From: Escarpia spicata
Lineage: Eukaryota > Annelida > Polychaeta > Sabellida > Siboglinidae
Reading direction: 5' to 3'
DNA: 64,000 nt
NCBI GenBank assembly: GCA_963995525.1
Contig: OZ023205.1
Location: forward strand, 47,793,748-47,857,747
The stretch's first letter is position 1; the number at the start of each line of letters is the position of its first letter. The notes beneath the pieces were generated by a model that saw nothing but the letters and a program-made list of their open reading frames with translations, was not told where the DNA came from and ran no database searches. The position numbers were made by a program, and so were the translations under genes. Positions 11,801 through 21,574 of this stretch are shown one piece after another.

Positions 11801-14800
11801 AGAAGATGATGTGATTATTGGTGACATAACGCCAGCTAGATTTTGTCTCAAGCAAATTCCCCGCTCGGCATCAAAGCGAGGCGGAGGCATCGCCTTAATG
11901 TACAGGATTTAATGTGCGTTTCGGAGACACAGGCCTGTCACTAAAATCATTTGAGTTCCTGTCAGCTGAATTCATCACCCCAACTGTATCCATATGATTG
12001 GTCACTCTCTACCGTCCACAGCATAAAATCCACCAGCTGTTCCTTCAGTGAATTCCTCGAAGATTTGAATTACTGATTGACAGCGTTTGCCTCTTAGTAT
12101 CGCAGGAGATTTCAATATTCAAGTTGATGACCCGTGTGACAATAGTGCCAATGCCTTCCTACGTCTCCTGTCCAGCAGTGGTCTACTGCAAAATATCCAC
12201 AGGGCTACTCACAAGAAAGGTCACACTTGGGACCTCTTTATCACTAGAGAGTCTCGCCCACCTGTCATCGACGATATCAGTATCACTGACGGGATATCTA
12301 ATCACTCAGCGATCATGGGGAAAATCCGCCTACAGCGACCTCGAGTTCAGAGAAAAGTGATAAAATCACGCAACATTTCTACAATTAAAATTCCATCATT
12401 CTGTGGGGAATTAATTGACATGGATCTTAACAATCCCGCTCACACCAACAACGCGCTGTCTATATAAGTTGAGAGATATAACAATATTCTCACCCAAGCT
12501 CTTAATAGGCATACTCCGATGAAGGAACGGTGTGTAAAACTTTGCCAAAATTATTCATGGCTTGGTGAAAACATCATGACAGGGAAGCAGTTACGGCGAC
12601 AGCTTGAGAATAAATGGAGAAAATCACGTCTTGAAATTGACCGCCAAAATTACTGCCATCAAAAGCAGGCGGTAATTCATCAAATCAAACTGGCACAATC
12701 ACACTACTATAATCAGCTATTCATCGACATCGCTAAAGATCAAAGGCGAATTTTCCATCTGACTAACAAACTCCTTCACCGGCGACAGAACTCGCCCCTT
12801 CCGAAGTGTGAATCTCAGCAGGATTTGGCTCATAGTTTCCAGCTCTTCTTCACCGAGAAGGTAAAGCGGATCCGAGAGGAGTTTGATATAGTAGATGATC
12901 TGCATATCATCCTACGAGAGATCTCCCATCGCCCGGATTCGCGAGCTTTCATGAAGTGTCTAAGCAAGATATACAGAAGATACTCTCAAAGTCGCCAGGA
13001 ACAACCTGTGACTTGGATCCAATTCCATCTTCACTACTGAAGAAGTGTGCCGATGCCGTATTGCCAGCGATGACACACATAATCAACAATTCGATGAACT
13101 CGAGCGAGATTCCCCCTCTCTTAAAGCTGCGCAGATCCGACCTGTGTTGAAGTAGGCAAACTTGGATCCAACTGTGATGACCAACTATCGTTCCATATCA
13201 AACATAAGTTTCCCCAGTAAGACACTGGAGCGAGTGGTAGCCAAACAACTGTCTTCATTCCTGGCCGACAATAATCTTATGGATGAATACCAGTTAGCCT
13301 ATCGTGCACACCACAGTGTAGAAACTGCAATAGTAAACGTTCACAATGATCTACTGCAGGCCATGAACTAAGGCAAGATTACCCTTCTTGTAGTACTCGA
13401 CCTATCCGCAGCTTTTGACAGTGTCGACCATTCTATACTTTTATATCGCATGACCAGCTACTTCGGAATATACGGTGTTGCACTAGATGGGTTCCAGTTT
13501 TACTTGAGCGACAGAACCTGTTGTGTGCTCATTGACAATGTAACATCGGATACATCGCAACTAACATACAGACTCCCACAAGGCTCTGTGCTAGGGCCAA
13601 TACTTTTCTCAATGTATACGATACCCATTGCTGATATCATCAGGAAGCATGGCCTCAATTATCATTGCTACACTGACGATACACAAATATACCTCTCAGC
13701 CGATCCCACACAGTCAAAAATTAATGACGCAATACAGCAAATTGAAGCCTGCCTTGACGAGCTACGTCAATGGATGTCGCAAAACTTCCTCAAGCTGAAT
13801 GTTGGAAAGACAGAATTCATTGTCGTCGGATCTAAATAACAGAGATCAAAGGTCAGCATCACACAGATTAGAGTGTGCGACACCATGGTTACTCCTTCGG
13901 AGAGCGTCAGGAATCTCGGTGTCATCTTTGATGAGAACCTTTCCATGGATAAACATATCGTCGCTGTATCCAGAGGCGTCTGTCTGTCAATTCGTAATAT
14001 TGGCCTGATTCGTAAGCACATCAATCAGCCCGGTTGCGGAACTACTTACTCACGCTCTCATTACTTCTAGACTGGACATGGGCAACGCTCTGCTTCACGG
14101 CCTCAACAAATCACAACTACAACGACTCCAGCGACTACAAAACACTGCTGCCAGACTGGTCACGCTCTCCAGGAAATTCACACACATCACACATATCCTC
14201 AAACAACTACACTGGCTGCCAATCGAACAGAGGGTCATATACAAAATATCCACGCTTGTATTCAAGATAATCCACCGTGTCTCTCCTACCTAATTGTGCA
14301 ACCTTGTCAAACTGTATGTGCCATCCCGTGAAAATCTGAGCTCTGCAAACAAGTTACTCCTAGTAGAACACAAATCGAAAAACTCGTGGGGAGCACGATC
14401 GTTTATATTATACGCTGCAAAGATCTGGAATGTGCTTCCAAACAATGATAGAGCTACTACAACAATCAACACCTTCAAAAAGCCCTGACAACCCACCTCT
14501 TTAAAGTATATTTAGAATAAGACATGATGTGGACATGTGGACATTTCCTGGACATTGTATAATACCGATCTTATATTATTTATGAATATAATTGTATTGT
14601 ATTTATTATATTACTTATAATTTCGTAACATTTATTGTGTATATTATATATCGATTTTTAAAAAGGTTGTATCAACGAGTCTACATTACACTGATAACGA
14701 TATTTTAAATTTATTTTACGATGTATCATTAATGATACTCATTTTATAATTTCTAGAACGTTGCTCTTATTACATTTTAGAATGGTGCTTTTAGAATTCA

Positions 14801-17800
14801 TTACTTTAAAGTCACCAATGGTCAAATACTGTGCAAGCGCCTTGAGTGCCTCTACGGCGGATACCGGTGCTATATAAGATTTCATTATTATTATTATCTT
14901 GTTGGACAGAAACGTCAACACACGTGTTAAACAAAATCGACCAAGCAGTCGTTTCCTGTAGAACAAACCAGACCTACCTGCAGATTTTGGTGGAATAAAA
15001 CCAACGTACCTGCCGTTCTCTGCAGAAAAAATATACATACCTACAGTTTCCTGTAGAACAAACCAGTATACCTGCAGTATCATGTAGAACAAAGGTACAT
15101 ACCTGCAGTTTCCCATAGAGCAAACCGACCTACCTCCTCTTGTAGAACAAACCGACACACCTGCAGCTTCCTCTAAAGCAAATCTACTTACCTGCAGGTT
15201 CTTGTAGAGAAGAGAGTCGTCGTCAAACACTAGAGCCTCGTAATCGATGGGGCTGATCTCGTCTGAATCCGAGCCGCTGCTCGTCTCCATGAACCGGTCA
15301 AACAGATCCTGCCAACAGCAACGACTGGAGATCACGAGTTGTTTGTGTGTGTGTGTGTTTTGTACACCTAGAGCATACACTAAGTGAAACCACGTGTTAT
15401 ATTTCGTAACGTAACGTGCAAGTGACTAAACGATCAAATGGCCATGGCGCCCATGTGGCCATTGATCCTCTAATATTATAACGTTCTTGTTTATTAAGTA
15501 ATGTGTGTGTTGTGTGTGTGTGTGTGTGTGTGTGTGCGTGCGTGCGTGCCTGTGTGCGTGCGTGCCTGCGTGTGTGTATTAGCGTAGACCAACATACATG
15601 CAGGGCTCGCGACGGAGCGAATTCTCTGTCGACGCGATAGAAGGCCGGCTTGCGTTGCGATCCGACAACCTCGGGCACGTAGGACGCCCTCAAGTGCCAT
15701 GTCTGCTGCAGGATCTGGCGAGCGTGGGCACTGCGGGCCCGCCGACGCCGCTGCATGTACTGTCTCTGCACCGCCCGCTGTCTCGTTTTGCGCTCCCGGG
15801 ACTCGTAGAATAACTGGCTCTCTGTGGGAAGGAAGACAGTATAGATAGTTTGTATTTTAAATAGTTACCAGCGGGTGGTGACAGAGGACATATGCGTCAG
15901 CGTCAGCGTGAGGGACCTTTGGGGTTGTGGATCTAGCCCACATGGGTACGTCTTCTTCCTTTGCATCAAATCCAACCCCACCAGCAAGCATGATCATACG
16001 AATTTAACTTCAGGCCCATGCAAAGACAAGTGCGTGACTGTACTACTTAACTGGCATCTCGGCTGTCGTGTTCAGGTTCAATAATTAATTGGACGTTTCG
16101 ACATTAATTAGATTTGCATACACGTTTGGTAATAGCAAGTGTGTAATGTGGAATTAATTTATCCATTAGTAGTATCCTGGCACGTGCACGATTCTCCTTC
16201 AATTACAAACCAGACACAGTCAAAAATTGGTGGTGTAATAATGTTTCGCTGAATTAACGCGTTGTTTATAACCACAACTCTTCTCTGATGGATATTCTTA
16301 TTTTGGAACAGTACCAAGTTCAGTTTGTTGGAAAATACATTATACAAACGTATGCCACCATACAAATAATTTGTACTACGATTGGCAGTAACTACAACTT
16401 GTAGCAAGAATCCCGTCTCCCGATGCGTGGTAGTTCATGCGTGACAGTCGTAGTAGTAATATTTACCATATGTTAGAAACACACATCATCGTTACATAAA
16501 CACCGACACGCGCTCGCGTAGTATACGATGGTTTAAACGCACGTAAACGTAGACACCCGCGTTATGCACTTGTTATATTCGTTGTATGTTCAAAATTAAG
16601 AAAGTCAGAATGAAAATGAAGTTCATATCCATCGATAGGCCTTAGACGTGATAGTGATGTAAGCTAATCATAGCAGGCCAATTGGCTTCATTAATATCCT
16701 ACTCACTTGAATCAATAACACTTACCATTTCAGATAATATAACATATTGCGCTAATGATTAAACTATAGTCGAGGCCAAAAGTTTAGGACCACCCAAAGA
16801 ATAATAATCTTTTTTCGTTTTCCGGGAATGATTTCATCAGCCGTTATCAATATTGCATCAGATTGCGTGTCATCTTCAACTACAAGTAAAGGGGCTTCTT
16901 TCGAGCACATCACGACAGTTGTATCACTGATTCCGAGGTGTTGACATCGTTTTCTGAGTGCGCAAATAGGTAAAGCAGCCTGGTTGACTGAAGTTCAACG
17001 AGTTCAGATCGTGATCCTTCATAAAGAAGGCTTGTCAGAATGTAAGATTAGTGAGAAAATGGAGTGTAGCAAGAACGCCGTTCACAATGCTGTCGTGAAA
17101 TTCAGATCAGGACGGCCAAGAAAGAAGACCAGCAAGGACGACCACATGATAAGGAGGATTGCGGTACGATCACCAGCAAGTTCAAGTAAGAAGATTCGCT
17201 CGGCATTGCTAACCAAAGGCACGGACGTCAGCCGAAGGACAATTAATCGACGTCTCAGCAAATAATTCTGCCTGAAATCGCATAAACCGGCCCAAAAACC
17301 AAGACTAACTCCAGCAATGAAGGCCAAGCGTCTCGCCTTTGCGAAGAAACACGCCAACTGGACCGTAGAACAGTGGAGTAAGTATTCTTCTCAGATGAAT
17401 CCACCTTGCAAATCGTTAAGGATGTTTGGACAACTGAAATCAGCGCCGAATATCGCAAGACCCTCGTCGACAGTATGCCTCGGCGGTTAGAGGCAGTCAT
17501 TAAGAATCGTGGTGGACATACAAAATACTGAAATGTATGAGTCATTAAGAACCGTGGTGAACATACAAAATACTGAAATGTATGATAAAATGATCTGTTA
17601 AGACGTTTCTGTAATAAATTCAAAAATACGGAGTATTGGGATAAGTTTTAAACTCATACAATTCTTGTTTTTTCATTTTACCTGAAATTGGGTGGGTGGT
17701 CCTAAACTTTTGGCCACGACTGTATATGTAAGCTTAATCAAGCACTGTCTTAATGAAACAACACGTGCACGCCTCCTTACCTCCAGGTTTGTTGACACAG

Positions 17801-20800
17801 AGGAAACAGAGGCAGTGTAGCGCGGACTGACTCACGTACAGATATCCCTTGCGGTAGTTGCTGCGACACAGGCCGTGGAAGAGAGGGTTTAGGAAAGCGT
17901 TGGAGAATATCAACTTCAGTGCCACGTCCTCGACGATAGGATTCACTGTGACGCTGACCATGCCGCACAAGATGACCACCTCGTGACATTGAGACATGGT
18001 CAGGTAAGGACGAGGAATACACAAAGGAGACGCCAATTGCACAATGGGCACTCGCGATAAGGAATACCCGATGGAAAGAACATTCGCTTCAAATGAACAA
18101 CACTGAAATCCCACTTCTGGCCTACACTTATGTTGTGTATCCATGGGTATTAAGAATATTTGATATACGGAAATGTTTGAGCTAGTCCCGACGTGTTATT
18201 TAACGCGAGGGTCCATTGTAAATCAATTAAAGCAAAACGGTAAACTTCTATTATTATGGTGAAGCATTATTATTGCTGCTACTATTGATGGCGGCGTGTT
18301 AGTGGTGGTATTGGTATTGTTTTTGTTTATGTTATTGACGTTGATTGGTGTTGTTTTTGTGGTCCCGGCAATGGTCGTTATGATGGCATGTTGATGGCGA
18401 TCACGGCGGTATACTTCCAATCACTATTAATTTTGGACATATAAATGTACACTTTCTTGACCATTTGCAGATTTATTCTATAGTTGTTTTGCAATGTCAT
18501 TTTTTATGTGATGTTCCTCAACACGTTGTTATGTGGTCGAGCGAAAGATTTAGGAGTGAATTTACTTATATTTACTTACTACATACGGTATCCAAGTGAG
18601 AAGAAACACGACGGAGCACATCATGACCATTCTGGCTAGAAGAATTTCTCGCCGCTGCTTCTGTACGCTTTTGCGAACCTTCTTCAGGAGTTTGCCGAGC
18701 TGTCGCTGCATGTATGTCAACTGCACAGACCCCGTGCGAGTACAACATCGACTCTTCCTCTCATCAGAGAGTCGCTCTTGCACAGGCGCTGGATGCAATG
18801 CGTCATGGTCGTCGCTTTTGTTTGTTAAAACACTCCTACTGGTTGAGCGCCGTGATGCATTTTCATCAACAGAATTTGTACCGTTGATAACACTGCAGAG
18901 ACGTACTTCTGTTTTGTTTTTAGCAGTTTTTATTTCATTTGGAGATATGGGCAGATGCTCATTCTGGTGGTTATGTGTTGAAATCCTGGGGATATTCGTT
19001 ATTGTCGTGTCGGTTTCTGAATGTGTTTTATTAAGCACCGGTTCTTCGTGTGATATGTCGGCAATGTGTGCACTGTCCTTAATGTGGTCAAACCAACGCT
19101 TCACGTCATGCAAATCCGATTCAGAATTTCTCCTGGACCCAATGCCGGCGGGGAAGCGGTGAGAGTTCTGGCAGACAACGGCATCAGCTTGTTTGCTAAA
19201 TCGTCTCGCGAACTGTTCGTTATTCCTTGGTGCATACTTGTCCTCAACAGTGGCCGGTTGGTGTATATCTGCTGTTTCCATGTATGTCTTCCCTGGGTCA
19301 ACAGTTGTAAGAACTACGAATCGTGGCACATCTGAGGTTAAATCGCCAGGTGTTTTACCGATGGGGTCGCCTTTACTACCAATGATGGCATTTGTGAAAT
19401 TACCCTCATCCTCTTTCCCGCGTAAGCGATTATTACAATTGTTCATCTCAATTGTTTCCTTTGACTTTAAATCTTCGCCAAGGTCCGTCGATGGTGTTTT
19501 ACGCTCCCTACAGTTAGCTTGTGCTGCGACGTAGACAGCGTTCTTGGTCGCTCCGTAGTTTCTTTTAATGACGTCTTGGCGTTGTTTGCGTAAAGCCCGT
19601 TTGCTGCTGGGCGATGTCTGTTTGTTCGGCGTCAGTGCGGTCTTCGACTTGGTAGTGCCGACGGCTTTCGAGATCTCTTTCAGTACAAGGTTCTCGCGCC
19701 GAGCATGATACGTCCACAGCAACCGGATGATGGACGCGTTGCACACGGCAAAGATGATAACGCCAGCCACGAAGACAAATCCGCTCAGAGACGTGATCAC
19801 GTAGTTAGTGGCCGAGTCGAAAGTCGGGCGCAGTGAGCAGAGCGGCCACGTGACCAGTGTTGTCGCTCGGCCGGAGAAAGCCACCGTGACGGCGGTCGTG
19901 CCGATACTCAGAAGTGCAATGCCCGCCATTATGACCTTGATGATCCTACACGAGCTGAAAATCGAGACGATTAATATTTAGTCTTATAAAATGTGTAAAT
20001 AATTATGCATATTCAACGACGTGTCGTTCGGCATTTTGTAACAAGCAACTATAAACTTAACCATTAACAAGGTACCATTGAAGAAATACAGCCGGCGTCA
20101 TATCAAGTAATATACAAGAAAGAAGAAGAACATAATTATATCGTGATCGAGAACCACCGATGGATTATTGATGAGTAATCAAACATGATTGGCAGTGTCC
20201 TAGTCTTAGGCTAGCATAAGAAATCCTGATAAAAAGCTCCGATACGGAGGCAGAATAACGTAGTGAGTAAGGATTGTTCTTAAGAAGTGTTTTTAACATA
20301 ACCACCCAAGTCAGTATAGGTTTTTATTATGACATAAGTGTCTATTTACCTGAACGCTCGGTACTGCAGCGGTCTAATTAAGGCGAAGTAGCGGTCAAGT
20401 GAGATGAGGACTTGTATAACGAACTCCAACTTGAAGTAGACACTGGACACGAACGCCTAAAGAAGGACACACACCCACACAAGTACACATATACTGTTTA
20501 ATTAAAGCCGTATAACATTTACTACCCAGGAGATAATATGCCCTATAGGGTACCTATTATTAATGTTTCCCATGCAGACATGTGCGCACGACTGATGGTG
20601 GCATTACTTAGACATGCAAATTAAGCTCGTTTTCGTCTGTAATAAGTTTAAGATAACTGATTTACTGTATGAGACTACTCATATCCTATCTTACGTATGC
20701 TATATTTAAACCAGTGATAATTTCAACCAGATTTGGAGGCCAGCACATTAATTGTATTCTAATTGCGGCTACGTTAGGTGTATGTGTATCATGTACTAAG

Positions 20801-20945
20801 CTACTTCTTCTTACGTGGCAAGGTTTTGAGTAAACAACAAAACAGAACGTACAAAACGTGACGGATGTTTCTTTACATCACTGGTTTTTAGGGCTGAATG
20901 CCTTAGCCTATAGTAGTATTAGTAGTGTTAATAGTGTTAGTAGTG

Positions 20946-20978
<33 letters not shown>

Positions 20979-21012
20979 CAGCTGTAGTAGTAGTAGTAGC
21001 AGTAGCAATAGC

Positions 21013-21053
<41 letters not shown>

Positions 21054-21574
21054 CAGTAGCAGTAGCAGTAGCAGTAGTAGCAGTAGCAGTAGTAGTAGTC
21101 GTACTAGTAGTAGTAGTAGTGTTAGTAGTAGTAGTAGTAATAGTAGTAGTAGCAGTAGTAGTAGTAGTAGTAATAGTAGTAGTAGTAGTAGTAGTAGTAG
21201 TAATAGTAGTAGCAGCAGCAGCAGTAGTAATAATAATAGTAGTAGTAGTATTCTACCAAACAGATAAATACCTGATAGCTGCAGAGAATGGGAGGGAGTG
21301 ATTTCCAGTTCAGACAAATGGCCGCCAATGTGACGGAATGGACGAAGAGCACGGAGAGTAGGTCGACCGTGGCGAGCATTCCGACGCACTTGTCGGGGAT
21401 GCTCTGGCATGCTGACCGATGGCGGACCAGGCTCCGTACAACGACAACACTCAGGACGTTACCGATGAATGCTCCAGGCATGAAGACGGCGTAGAATACT
21501 ATGCTCGCGATGTCGTTGTAGCCGTTGAAGTCTACTGCGGCGTCGCCGCTGGAGCTGTTACTCCGAAGTAGCAT
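5819..21574 (-). CDS. Class A (rhodopsin-like) G protein-coupled receptor, 825 aa, seven coding exons, very long third intracellular loop
   Basis: The exons, read on the minus strand, are 21574-21272, 20456-20350, 19945-18580, 17979-17781, 15821-15598, 15308-15192 and 5980-5819. Phases agree throughout (2478 nt). Hallmarks are N39 (TM1), D71 (TM2), C98 and C173 (the expected extracellular disulfide), DRY at 122-124 (SLDRYFALIRP), WIP at 588-590 (TM6) and NPLFH at 623-627 in place of NPxxY. An N-glycosylation site lies at N6. The loop between TM5 (about 185-212) and TM6 (about 570-592) is about 355 residues, polar and Ser/Thr/basic-rich. The tail is basic, then strongly acidic (DDMDDDIELD). 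An intron at the end of TM6 and the TM5 SGFVFVAGVIIFAVCN segment are reminiscent of prostanoid receptors, but the ligand is unknown. The exon 4 acceptor (cacgag/gtggtc) was chosen because it gives normal TM6-TM7 spacing. An alternative acceptor would add about 39 residues. The start Met is the first in exon 1. Confidence 0.85.
5981..6883 (-). other. GPCR last intron, 3' part, with decayed copies of the donor-bearing repeat
   Basis: This intron sequence lies between the final GPCR exon and the gypsy insertion. About 6300-6560 holds degenerate units such as tgtagaacaaa and gctacttacc, which resemble the ~31-bp units next to exon 6 (14970-15192). No exon is seen. Confidence 0.4.
6884..7034 (-). 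repeat. 3' LTR of gypsy element 6884-11269
   Basis: A 151-bp direct repeat of 11119-11269 with no difference that I can find. Read on the minus strand it carries AATAAAAG, a likely polyadenylation signal. Confidence 0.95.
7035..7050 (-). promoter_or_regulatory. Polypurine tract
   Basis: Minus-strand GAAAGGGAGA lies immediately 5' of the 3' LTR, the usual plus-strand DNA primer position in LTR elements. Confidence 0.7.
7175..7579 (-). pseudogene. Gypsy pol, integrase C-terminal part
   Basis: This segment holds the end of the polyprotein. It includes an SH3-like GDAVRIRSGATWERAVV stretch followed by a basic, Pro-rich tail and a TGA-region stop at 7175. A TAG stop near 7591 and a frame change near 7745 separate it from the main pol frame. 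The tail RRSNRNANRP is typical of gypsy integrase C-termini. Confidence 0.8.
7735..9657 (-). pseudogene. Gypsy pol: reverse transcriptase, RNase H, integrase core
   Basis: A long open frame of about 640 codons. RT motifs are LDLKDGFWQL, RMPFGICSA and the catalytic box IISDDM (SDD where many relatives have ADD or LDD). RNase H follows with QSDASQRGLGAAL and TDHRPLEAIL. The integrase has an HESHLG...CQAC zinc-binding region, then GMDVM, ISDN and NGESER, which carry the D-D-E acids. It normally copies the element RNA and inserts the DNA. The 5' end is out of frame with the protease part because a run of A is one short, and the 3' end is cut by a frameshift near 7745. Confidence 0.88.
9600..10292 (-). 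pseudogene. Gypsy protease and start of RT
   Basis: An aspartic protease with FKLDTGAQVNVLP as active-site loop and ILGHDACERL as the second conserved region, followed by the N-terminal RT (TDWVSNLVITEKK). It ends early where a 7-A run (about 9625) shifts the frame relative to 7735-9657. Confidence 0.85.
10335..11039 (-). pseudogene. Gypsy gag (capsid and first zinc knuckle)
   Basis: A 234-residue frame with the capsid signature (DDYCIPRENSVYERYKF then a GESIDQWVTDLR segment) and a CKYCGRTHEAKKC zinc knuckle. It stops with TAA at about 10335, within what would be the second knuckle: the codons after the stop read CQRRNHFAAVC in the same frame. In intact relatives gag and pol run through without a stop, so this is either an inactivating nonsense change or, less likely, a readthrough site. 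Confidence 0.82.
11106..11118 (-). promoter_or_regulatory. Primer-binding site, tRNA-Leu type
   Basis: Minus-strand TGGTGTCAGAA starts right at the inner edge of the 5' LTR and matches the 3' end of common tRNA-Leu genes (TGGTGTCAG...). Confidence 0.65.
11119..11269 (-). repeat. 5' LTR of gypsy element 6884-11269
   Basis: A 151-bp repeat, apparently identical to 6884-7034. It is followed by the second TTGTC target duplication at 11270-11274. Confidence 0.95.
11400..11690 (+). repeat. GCN/CAG-rich trinucleotide-like tract
   Basis: A 290-bp imperfect run of gcg, cag, aca and gcc triplets, open in several frames (Ala/Thr-rich, or Ser/Gly/Asn-rich). It lies at the 5' side of the LINE and may be part of its leader or ORF1. 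A separate simple-repeat origin is equally possible. Confidence 0.5.
11690..12467 (+). pseudogene. LINE endonuclease region
   Basis: Pieces in two frames cover the start (NAQSIRNKTSKLTEFVIE, VLCETWLK) and the end (AGDFNIQVDD, TDGISNHSAIMGK) of an exonuclease/endonuclease/phosphatase fold enzyme that nicks target DNA. The usual SDH catalytic tripeptide reads SNH, a likely inactivating change. Stops separate the pieces. Confidence 0.75.
12519..14500 (+). pseudogene. LINE reverse transcriptase region
   Basis: Broken frames carry RT blocks in order: an N-terminal linker with KLAQSHYYNQLF, SKSPGTTCDLDPIPSSLLKK, SFLADNNLMDEYQLAYRAHH, a DLSAAFDSVDHSILL segment near 13400, LPQGSVLGPILFSMYT and CYTDDTQIYLSAD. 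A thumb region with LNVGKTEFIVVGSK follows. It is one degenerate copy. Confidence 0.82.
14970..15192 (-). repeat. Tandem ~31-bp repeat carrying splice-donor-like cores, adjoining GPCR exon 6
   Basis: Eight units run from the true exon 6 donor into the intron. Donor-like junctions (last intron-side base) fall at 15191, 15160, 15133, 15102, 15070, 15040, 15009 and 14977. The spacing is 27-32 bp. On the minus strand each reads (c)tgcag/gt or a close variant. The following bases are gtaagt, gtgtgt, gtaggt, gtatgt, gtatac, gtatgt, gtacgt and gtaggt. Confidence 0.85.
15505..15580. repeat. (GT)n and GTGC-rich microsatellite
   Basis: A GT run followed by gcgtgcgtgcctgtgtgc, just inside the intron after GPCR exon 5. 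Confidence 0.85.
15822..16766. other. GPCR intron 4, distal part
   Basis: Non-coding intron sequence upstream of exon 5. Apart from the Tc1 insertion that follows, nothing was recognised. Confidence 0.5.
16767..17722 (+). mobile_element. Tc1/mariner-superfamily transposon, internally deleted
   Basis: Terminal inverted repeats of about 29 bp (TAGTCGAGGCCAAAAGTTTA at the left; CAGTCGTGGCCAAAAGTTTA on the reverse strand at the right) are flanked by TA dinucleotides at 16765-16766 and 17723-17724, the Tc1 target duplication. At 956 bp it is shorter than the usual 1.3-1.6 kb because the middle of the transposase is missing. A 42-45 bp direct duplication at about 17499-17582 repeats the end of the coding region (gtcattaagaa...ctgaaatgtatga). 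Confidence 0.9.
16984..17520 (+). pseudogene. Tc1-like transposase remnant
   Basis: The N-terminal paired helix-turn-helix DNA-binding half is intact for about 93 residues: VQRVQIVILHKEGLSECKIS, then GRPRKKTSKDD, then RRTINRRLSK. In other frames follow LTPAMKAKRLAFAKKHANWT with FFSDEST, and the extreme C-terminus SMPRRLEAVIKNRGGHTKY. The region between the FSDES and SMPRRL blocks, which carries most of the catalytic domain, is deleted. It cannot be an active enzyme. Confidence 0.88.
20457..20935. other. GPCR intron 1, proximal part
   Basis: Non-coding intron sequence. Nothing was recognised before the trinucleotide tract. Confidence 0.45.
20936..21255. repeat. (AGT)n trinucleotide tract
   Basis: About 320 bp of agt/gta/agc triplets in GPCR intron 1, ending only about 17 bp short of the exon 1 donor at 21271. 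Open frames through it (poly-Val, poly-Leu, poly-Tyr) are artefacts. Confidence 0.92.

Larger units (their letters stand above)
11290..14897 (+). mobile_element. LINE (CR1/Jockey-like), degenerate, antisense in the GPCR intron
   Basis: An APE-type endonuclease (NAQSIRNKTSKL, LCETWL at 11700-11910; AGDFN and a degenerate SNHSAI at 12100-12330) is followed by a reverse transcriptase (PTVMTNYRSISN, LPQGSVLGPILF, catalytic YTDDTQ near 13670) and a C-terminal LPNNDR...NTFKKP end near 14490. The reading frame changes several times and contains stops, so it cannot make a full protein. The 3' end has a GGTGCTATATAAG module and an ATTATTATTATT tail at 14884-14897, typical of these LINEs. The 5' limit is uncertain: the gypsy insertion at 11269 may sit in its 5' leader. 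Confidence 0.85.

Noticed and set aside
11242..11890. Ala- and Leu-rich frames on the minus strand
   Set aside because: Shadow of the GCN-rich tract at the 5' side of the LINE on the other strand.
14739..15380. A 213-codon minus-strand frame extending exon 6 through the repeat array
   Set aside because: It runs through the gtaagt donor used to keep phase with exon 7 and then into the LINE tail. Kept only as a possible intron-retention form.
20858..21410. Poly-Val, poly-Leu and poly-Tyr frames
   Set aside because: Artefacts of the AGT trinucleotide tract in a GPCR intron.
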